Notes under the pieces: model-generated | Databases searched by the model: none | Told to the model about the DNA's origin: nothing | What the model saw: the letters and a program-made list of their open reading frames with translations, nothing else | Position numbers and translations under genes: made by a program | Part shown: positions 13,832 to 18,793 of the stretch, piece after piece | Numbering within the stretch: the first letter of the stretch is position 1 | Layout: every line of letters starts with the position of its first letter | DNA from: an uncultured Anaerolineaceae bacterium | GTDB taxonomy: Bacteria > Chloroflexota > Anaerolineae > Promineifilales > Promineifilaceae | Assembly (NCBI GenBank): GCA_937967805.1 | Contig: CALBTC010000489.1 | Span: 1 to 18,793 of the forward strand | DNA length: 18,793 bases | Reading direction: 5' to 3'

Positions 13832-15857
13832 GCATCGTCTCCCATTGTTCCAGCAAAGTTTCCAGTTTTGCCTCGGCGGCGGCATATGCTTCGCTGAGCG
13901 ATTGTATCTTAGCAAAAGATTCGCTGGTTGTCGCTTCTTGCAGCGCTTCGCCAATTTGGACGATTTCCGCTTCAGTGGCTTCGATGTCGCTTTCCAGTTC
14001 GGCCAGCGCTTCGGCCTGCTTGCGCAGCTCATTTTTGCTGAGCTGACTGCCGTTGTCGCTGTTGCGGGCTGCTTTTTCGGCTTCGCGCGCCTGGGCAGCG
14101 GCTTCTTTAGCCGCTTCGGCTTCCTGCTCGCGAATGGCGAGGTAGTTTTGGTAGCCGCCGGAGTAGATGCGTAAACGGCCGTCGGCCAACGCCCAAATCT
14201 GGGTCGCCAGGGCATTTACCAGGTAGCGGTCGTGTGATACCATCAAAATGGTGCCGTCGAACTGCTCCAGCGCCTCTTGCAGCGCCTCCTGCGAAGGAAT
14301 ATCCAGGTGGTTGGTCGGCTCGTCCAGCAGCAGGAAGTTGGCCCCCTGCAATGCCAGAATGGCCAGGGCCAGCCGCCCCCGCTCGCCGCCGCTGAGCATA
14401 CTCACCTTTTTGTACACGTCATCCTCACGGAACAAGAAGCGGGCCAGGTAGCTGCGCGCCTCGCTGATGGGCAGGTTGCGCAAGTTGAGCAGTTCGTCCA
14501 GGATGGTATTTTCTAAATTCAGGCTGTCGTGCGCCTGGGCAAAGTAGCCGATTTGCAGGCTGGCCCCCAAAATAACCTCACCGTGCAGCGGCTCCAGCCG
14601 CTCCAGTGCGGTTTTGAGGAAGGTGGTTTTGCCCGCACCGTTGGGACCAATCAAGGCGGCGCACTCCAGCCGCCGCAGTTCGATATCCTCTGCTTCAAAC
14701 AGCGCATTACCCGGATAGCCAACGACCAAATCTTTACTGCGCAAGACGAGTTCACCGCTGCGCTGGTTAGTGTCTAGATTGAGGCGGAGGGTAGACGGCC
14801 GTATCGGAGGCCGCAGTTCCCCAATTTGCTGCTGGAGTTCGCCGACGGTGGTAGCTACACGGCCGTACCGGGTGATGCCATAATGAGTGTCGGTTTGCAG
14901 CCACCCTTTGCTGTTGAGCATGCCTAACGCCGGGAGGCCGCCGATGGAAACGGCCGTGACTTCTCGCGCCAGCCGGCTCAGCTTGCCCTGGGCCATCTGC
15001 GTGCGCTGCCCGGCAATGTTGCGCCGGATGAAATCCATCTCCTTCTCAATGTGCTGCTGGAAATCTTCGTATGCTTGAATGTGCTGCTGCCAGCGCTCCT
15101 GCCGCTGCTGCACATAGGCTGAGTAGTTGCCGCGATAATGCTCCAGGCCGCTGCGGTTCATCTCCCAAATATTGGTCACCACCCGGTCCAAAAAGTAGCG
15201 GTCATGGCTGACCAGCAAAATCGCACCGTCCCACGTCTTAAGTATCCCTTCCAGCCACTCGATTGCCGCTACGTCCAGATGGTTCGTCGGTTCGTCCATG
15301 ATGAGCAAATCGGGCCTTTCCAGCAGCAAACGGCCCAGCAGCAGGCGCGTTTTTTGCCCGCCGCTCAGGTGGGGCAGCGGCATTTGCCAATCTTCCTCGG
15401 CAAAGCCTAGCCCGGTGAGCACCTGCCGGATGCGAATCTGGTAGTCGTAGCCGCCGGCGTGTTCAAACCGCTCTTGCAGCTGGCTGTAGCTGGCCATCAG
15501 TTCTTCGGAATGGTCGCCGCCAGCCATTCGGTGCTCCATTTGGCGCAGTGTGGCTTCATCCTCGCGCAGAGCGTCGAAGACGGTCAACATCTCTTCAAAG
15601 ACGCTGTTTTCTTGCCCGGCAAACGCCTGGGCCGCTTCTTGCGGCAGGTAGCCCAGCCGGGTGCCCTTGGCAATTTGCACGCTGCCGGCGCTGGGCTGGC
15701 TGAGTCCGGCCAGAATCAGCAGCAGCGTCGTTTTGCCCACGCCGTTGGGGCCAACCAGCCCCACCTTGCCGCCGTCGGGAATGCTGCCGCTGACGCCGGT
15801 GAAAACGTCAAATGCGCCAAAAGCCTGACCAATGTTGTGTGCCGTCAAAAGTGCCAT
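13824..15857 (-). CDS. ABC-F family ATP-binding protein
   Basis: A soluble protein of 677 aa with two ABC cassettes and no membrane segment. ABC-F proteins act on the ribosome (translation factors such as EttA/Uup, or antibiotic-resistance factors). Cassette 1 has Walker A GPNGVGKT (36-43), signature LSGGQ (164-168) and LLIMDEPTNHLD. Cassette 2 has GPNGAGKT (404-411), signature LSGGE and LLLDEPTNHLD. The inter-domain linker carries a coiled-coil arm (about 250-300) and then an extra segment of about 40-50 residues (about 300-350). A Glu/Ala-rich coiled coil closes the protein (about 575-677), as in Uup-like members. It is the first gene of a unit with the CoaE fusion. A TATAAT lies 8 nt before the ATG, suggesting a leaderless transcript. 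The exact subfamily is not assigned. Confidence 0.93.
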   Translation of the reverse strand: MALLTAHNIGQAFGAFDVFTGVSGSIPDGGKVGLVGPNGVGKTTLLLILAGLSQPSAGSVQIAKGTRLGYLPQEAAQAFAGQENSVFEEMLTVFDALREDEATLRQMEHRMAGGDHSEELMASYSQLQERFEHAGGYDYQIRIRQVLTGLGFAEEDWQMPLPHLSGGQKTRLLLGRLLLERPDLLIMDEPTNHLDVAAIEWLEGILKTWDGAILLVSHDRYFLDRVVTNIWEMNRSGLEHYRGNYSAYVQQRQERWQQHIQAYEDFQQHIEKEMDFIRRNIAGQRTQMAQGKLSRLAREVTAVSIGGLPALGMLNSKGWLQTDTHYGITRYGRVATTVGELQQQIGELRPPIRPSTLRLNLDTNQRSGELVLRSKDLVVGYPGNALFEAEDIELRRLECAALIGPNGAGKTTFLKTALERLEPLHGEVILGASLQIGYFAQAHDSLNLENTILDELLNLRNLPISEARSYLARFLFREDDVYKKVSMLSGGERGRLALAILALQGANFLLLDEPTNHLDIPSQEALQEALEQFDGTILMVSHDRYLVNALATQIWALADGRLRIYSGGYQNYLAIREQEAEAAKEAAAQAREAEKAARNSDNGSQLSKNELRKQAEALAELESDIEATEAEIVQIGEALQEATTSESFAKIQSLSEAYAAAEAKLETLLEQWETMHE

Positions 15858-15865
15858 AGCCTGGG

Positions 15866-15871
15866 ATTATA
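15866..15871 (-). promoter_or_regulatory. -10 element of the ABC-F/coaE unit (possibly leaderless)
   Basis: On the minus strand TATAAT (15871-15866) matches consensus exactly, with a weak TACGCA 17 nt upstream. Only 8 nt separate it from the ATG at 15857, so transcription would begin about 2 nt before the start codon. No Shine-Dalgarno fits in that space. Confidence 0.4.
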
Positions 15872-15934
15872 CCGAACGTGGGGAGTGATGCGTAGGGGAG
15901 GGCGGTGTGGGAACGGCCGTGCGTTTTATTGAAG

Positions 15935-15984
15935 AGAAAACAGCAAACTGTTGGGGTGACGCGCAGAATCCGTGCGCCACCCCA
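15935..15984 (-). terminator. hairpins after the YciI-like gene, terminator-like
   Basis: On the minus strand TGGGGTG (15984-15978) pairs with CACCCCA (15958-15952), and inner GCGCA/TGCGC extends the stem. A second small hairpin AACAG-TTTG-CTGTT (15951-15938) is followed by TT and a C/T-rich stretch. The pair lies 13 nt after the stop codon. The T tail is weak, so termination efficiency is uncertain. Confidence 0.5.
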
Positions 15985-15996
15985 GAAAAAAACATC

Positions 15997-16299
15997 TTAG
16001 TCAGGGAAATCGGTTCGAAGGGCAGTGCTATTGGCACCTGAGTACGCATTCTGAAGTGGCTTCACATTGTTATTCATAAACTTCCTCAGGGGAAACTGTT
16101 CCAGGATGTTTAGCACCTCATCACGTGACTCAACATTGTAAATGGCCCAACCGCCAGAATTGTCCTCGGCCAGAAAGAGATACTGAAGCGTACCGCGCTC
16201 CATTAACTCTGTGGCCATGGTTGCCTGAGCCGGCCGGAGTGTGGCGAACTCTTCATTGGGCGGCTGATTCCAGGTAAATGCGTTGATAAATTTTGACAT
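15997..16299 (-). CDS. YciI/muconolactone-isomerase-like small alpha-beta barrel protein
   Basis: A 100-aa cytosolic protein with no signal or membrane segment. Features such as YLFLAEDNSGGWAIYNVES, then a helix with EVLNILEQFPLRKFM and a final strand, fit the dimeric ferredoxin-like fold of YciI and muconolactone isomerase-type proteins. In that group the catalytic role is often unknown. AAGGAG lies 9 nt before the ATG, a strong ribosome binding site. It is transcribed away from the large regulator at 16588 across a 288-nt shared intergenic region, so that regulator could control it. No catabolic neighbour supports a role in beta-ketoadipate metabolism. The family call is tentative. Confidence 0.6.
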   Translation of the reverse strand: MSKFINAFTWNQPPNEEFATLRPAQATMATELMERGTLQYLFLAEDNSGGWAIYNVESRDEVLNILEQFPLRKFMNNNVKPLQNAYSGANSTALRTDFPD

Positions 16300-16587
16300 G
16301 ATCTGAATCTCCTTTTTGTAAAAATATAGGACTCAAACAGTTTAAAAACACACGATATGAATTGTAAGACGACTTCCATCTCTGCTACTTCTTCAACAAT
16401 TTGACAATATTTCTCACTTTCCTTACTTATTGATTTTGCCCATTTTCTCTACAAAAAACTAAACCATCTTGTTGTATAATTTGTCTTTATTCTTGCACAT
16501 TATTAAAGTTGAAATTCTCCTGGCTTAGGTATCCTTAATGCGTACAAAAAGGGATACAATCAAGAACGGATTTGGTACCCCAAAACA
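16300..16587. other. AT-rich divergent intergenic region with promoter and operator-like elements
   Basis: Several + strand elements are visible: TTGACA (16401-16406) with TACTTA 17 nt later, and a perfect TATAAT (16475-16480). The inverted repeat GTATCC (16529-16534) / GGATAC (16552-16557) overlaps TACAAT (16555-16560). The inverted repeat 31 nt before the regulator gene could be an operator for its own HTH domain. Which promoter is used cannot be decided by eye. No gene is supported here. Confidence 0.5.
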
Positions 16588-18793
16588 ATGGCAGATGAAT
16601 GGGAAATCATAGATTCGTTTGGGTATTGGGTGAGGCGGCGACGCAAAGCACTTGATCTGACGCAAGCCAAACTGGCTGAGAAAATTGGCTGCTCCTTGAT
16701 CACAATTAAAAAAATCGAACAGGACGAACGGCGACCTTCATCACAAATGGCCGAGCTTTTGGCAACACATTTGCTCATAAGCGAGGCCGAACGGGAAAAT
16801 TTTTATCAAAAGGCACGCGGTATCTTCACGTCGCATCTCCTACCTCCTTTTCCAGGTGACAGTTCTCTACCGCTTTGGCCTACCTCCAACGCTCTTTCAA
16901 CTTTCGCCGACAATCCCTTTGTCGCTCAGGATCAGACGCTGGCTGGGTTAGCCACGCTCTTGAAGATGATCCAGGCCGGAGGGGGACAGGTTTGTTTTGT
17001 AATTGGTGGCGCAGGGCGGGGGAAAACGATGCTGGTCAATGAGTTCGCCAAACGCGCTCAGGAAGAATATCAAAACTTATTGGTGGTCACTGGTTTTTGT
17101 AACGCCCAAACAGGGATTGGCGATCCTTATCTACCATTCCGCGAAATATTAACGTTGCTCACTGGTGATGTTGAGGCGCGTTGGGCTGGTGGTCTGCTAT
17201 CACAGCCGCAAGCGACCCGGCTGTGGCAGGCAATGGCGTTGACGATACCCACATTGGTGTTCCACGCTCCTGACCTGATCGGCGCATTTGTCCCTGTGCA
17301 CTCTTTACAAGCTAGAGTTGCCACCTTTGCCCCTGAGGCAGCAGCCTGGTACCAACAATTGAGGAGCCTGATAACAAATGGTCAGCGTGAGTTACGGCAG
17401 GAGCAAATTTTTACGCAGTTTACGGCCGTATTAAAAAGGGTCGCTGCACGGCAGCCTCTGCTATTAATTATTGAAGACATGCACTGGATTGACCCTTCCT
17501 CAACTAGCCTTCTCTTTTATCTCAGCCGAAACATTCGTGATAGTCCCATACTGATGCTGGGCACCTATCGGCCTGACGAAATAGCCCTCAGGCGGGGTGG
17601 AGAACAACATCCAATGGCTGTTGTTCTCGGGGAGCTGAAGCGCCAGTATGGCGACGTCTGGCTCGACCTGGCCGAAGTTTCAGATGGCAGGCGTTTTGTG
17701 GATGCTTATCTCGATATTCAACCTAACGAGCTTGACGAATTATTCCGGCAAACCTTGTTTGCCCACACTGGCGGCCATCCACTTTTCACCGTTGAGCTTT
17801 TACGCCATGTGCAAAAGCGAGGTTACTTGCAGGTTGGTGAGGACGGTCGCCTAAAGCAAGTTGCGACTATAGATTGGGTAGGGCTACCAGCAAAGGTCGA
17901 GGGGGTTATCGAGCAACGAGTTAGCCGCTTAGATGATGAACTGCGGGGTATATTGATGGTAGCGGCCGTTCAGGGAGAATATTTTACGGCCGAACTCATT
18001 GCCAGGGTACAAGACCTAGATGAGCGACGGCTGGTGCAGCGGTTAAGTCGGGAGCTAGACAAACAGCACCGCCTGGTCATGGTTGCTAATTTGGAGCAAT
18101 TAGACTTGCAGCGGCTATCTCAATACCGCTTTCGACACCAACTATTTCAGCACTTCCTTTACCACAGCCTTGACGAAATAGAGCGTGCCTACCTGCATGA
18201 AGAAGTAGGCATGGCCCTGGAATTAATCCACGCTGACGAGCCAGCGCGGATAGCGGTACAGTTGGCGCACCACTTTGAAGAGGCGGGGCTGACAGACAAA
18301 GCCATTAAGTATCTGCTGCAATCGGGCCAGTTGGCGATGCAGCAGTCAGCCAATCAAGAAGCCATTGGTCACTTCCGACGGGGCTTGTCGCTGCTTAACC
18401 GCCTGCCTGATACGCCAATTCGAGCGCAACAAGAATTTGAGCTACAGGTGGCTTTATGCGGCCCCTTGTTGGCCATACATGGCTACGGCGCTGTAGAAAC
18501 TGTCGCGGCGGTTAACCGAGCCACTGCCCTGGCGGAACAGATCGGTGACAACAGCCACGTTTTCCCCTTGTTGTATAACAAAATGATTGCCCAATTTGTT
18601 TGGGCTGATCACGCAGAAGCGAATGCTACTTCCCATCGATTTTTGTCGTTAGCCGCAAAACAATCGAGGAGCGGGCTACGCCTGGTGGGTCACCGGATCG
18701 TGGGCTTGTCCTCTCTGGCGTTGGGCCAGCTGCAAACTAGTGCATATTCCGGTGAAAACGATCACTGGTTCCGGGCCATGTCGATCACGCAGA
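16588..18793 (+). CDS. XRE-type HTH / AAA (MalT-like) ATPase regulator with helical repeats, partial
   Basis: The gene is open from ATG 16588 to the window edge (735 codons seen, 3' end missing). An N-terminal XRE/Cro-type HTH (about 10-60) contains LTQAKLAEKIGCSLITIKKI. Next comes a linker and an NTPase domain opening NPFVAQDQTLAGLATLL, with Walker A GGAGRGKT (140-147) and Walker B LLLIIEDMHWID (291-302). A helical winged region and TPR-like repeats begin near 560 (AHHFEEAGLTDKAIKYLLQS). The plan is that of STAND/MalT-type signal-transduction ATPases, where the repeats sense a ligand or partner and the HTH binds DNA. No Shine-Dalgarno is obvious before the ATG. It diverges from the YciI-like gene, a plausible target. 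The ligand is unknown. Confidence 0.85.
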   Translation, partial: MADEWEIIDSFGYWVRRRRKALDLTQAKLAEKIGCSLITIKKIEQDERRPSSQMAELLATHLLISEAERENFYQKARGIFTSHLLPPFPGDSSLPLWPTSNALSTFADNPFVAQDQTLAGLATLLKMIQAGGGQVCFVIGGAGRGKTMLVNEFAKRAQEEYQNLLVVTGFCNAQTGIGDPYLPFREILTLLTGDVEARWAGGLLSQPQATRLWQAMALTIPTLVFHAPDLIGAFVPVHSLQARVATFAPEAAAWYQQLRSLITNGQRELRQEQIFTQFTAVLKRVAARQPLLLIIEDMHWIDPSSTSLLFYLSRNIRDSPILMLGTYRPDEIALRRGGEQHPMAVVLGELKRQYGDVWLDLAEVSDGRRFVDAYLDIQPNELDELFRQTLFAHTGGHPLFTVELLRHVQKRGYLQVGEDGRLKQVATIDWVGLPAKVEGVIEQRVSRLDDELRGILMVAAVQGEYFTAELIARVQDLDERRLVQRLSRELDKQHRLVMVANLEQLDLQRLSQYRFRHQLFQHFLYHSLDEIERAYLHEEVGMALELIHADEPARIAVQLAHHFEEAGLTDKAIKYLLQSGQLAMQQSANQEAIGHFRRGLSLLNRLPDTPIRAQQEFELQVALCGPLLAIHGYGAVETVAAVNRATALAEQIGDNSHVFPLLYNKMIAQFVWADHAEANATSHRFLSLAAKQSRSGLRLVGHRIVGLSSLALGQLQTSAYSGENDHWFRAMSITQ

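Noticed and set aside
13832..14215. N-terminal extension of the CoaE fusion (128 extra codons)
   Set aside because: It lies entirely inside the ABC-F gene in another frame, is low-complexity and highly basic, and begins far before any CoaE homology. The ATG at 13831 with GGAG upstream and the ATGAGTGA overlap is the natural start.

Overview
The window looks like a chromosomal segment of a Chloroflexota bacterium, probably an Anaerolineae relative. This is inferred from gene content and style: secreted or anchored proteins with Thr/Pro-rich linkers, a DivIC-like protein ending in a Trp-rich tail, paired CpaB-like SAF proteins, and a large HTH-AAA-repeat regulator. I could not run a database search. 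No CRISPR array, transposase, integrase, phage gene or rRNA was seen.

Layout, left to right. (1) 1-530: three tRNA genes, Phe(GAA), Gly(GCC) and Cys(GCA), with two good sigma70-type promoters, an inter-tRNA hairpin and a strong terminator. (2) 580-1955: a DtxR-family metal regulator on + converging with an NrtR-like Nudix/winged-helix regulator on -. (3) 2037-4787, minus: a transcription unit with its own promoter, a possible 70-codon leader ORF and two successive CpaB/RcpC-like SAF proteins, closed by a terminator at 1981-2012. (4) 4905-7417, minus: a cell-envelope operon of LysM protein, M24 peptidase-like protein and DivIC/FtsB-like protein, from a promoter nearly identical in layout to that of the cpaB unit. 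(5) 7502-10133, plus: a dGTPase-like HD hydrolase and an uncharacterised membrane-anchored protein with a HEWSH zinc-protease motif. (6) 10133-12530: a repeat-rich, accessory-looking stretch holding an Arch_ATPase/DUF234-type ATPase with a PD-(D/E)XK-like C terminus. It is flanked by a small TPR gene on one side and a decayed copy of that gene's 3' end on the other. (7) 12560-15857, minus: an ABC-F ATPase overlapping by 8 nt a CoaE (dephospho-CoA kinase) fused to a GNAT-like domain. (8) 15997-18793: a small YciI/muconolactone-isomerase-like protein diverging from a large XRE-HTH/AAA ATPase/helical-repeat regulator that runs off the window.

The most striking signal outside the genes is the palindromic octamer ACGGCCGT. 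I counted 22 exact copies between 4996 and 17429 and none in the first 5 kb, where well under one copy would be expected by chance in the whole window. It resembles the HIP1 phenomenon of cyanobacteria. Other points: a recurrent promoter layout, TTGCTA-N17-TAACAT; two genes whose -10 element lies only 8 nt before the start codon (candidate leaderless mRNAs); a 15-bp perfect inverted repeat with a second half-copy 2.7 kb away; a DtxR homologue and an M24 homologue that have each lost canonical metal ligands; and a putative new HExxH protein family.
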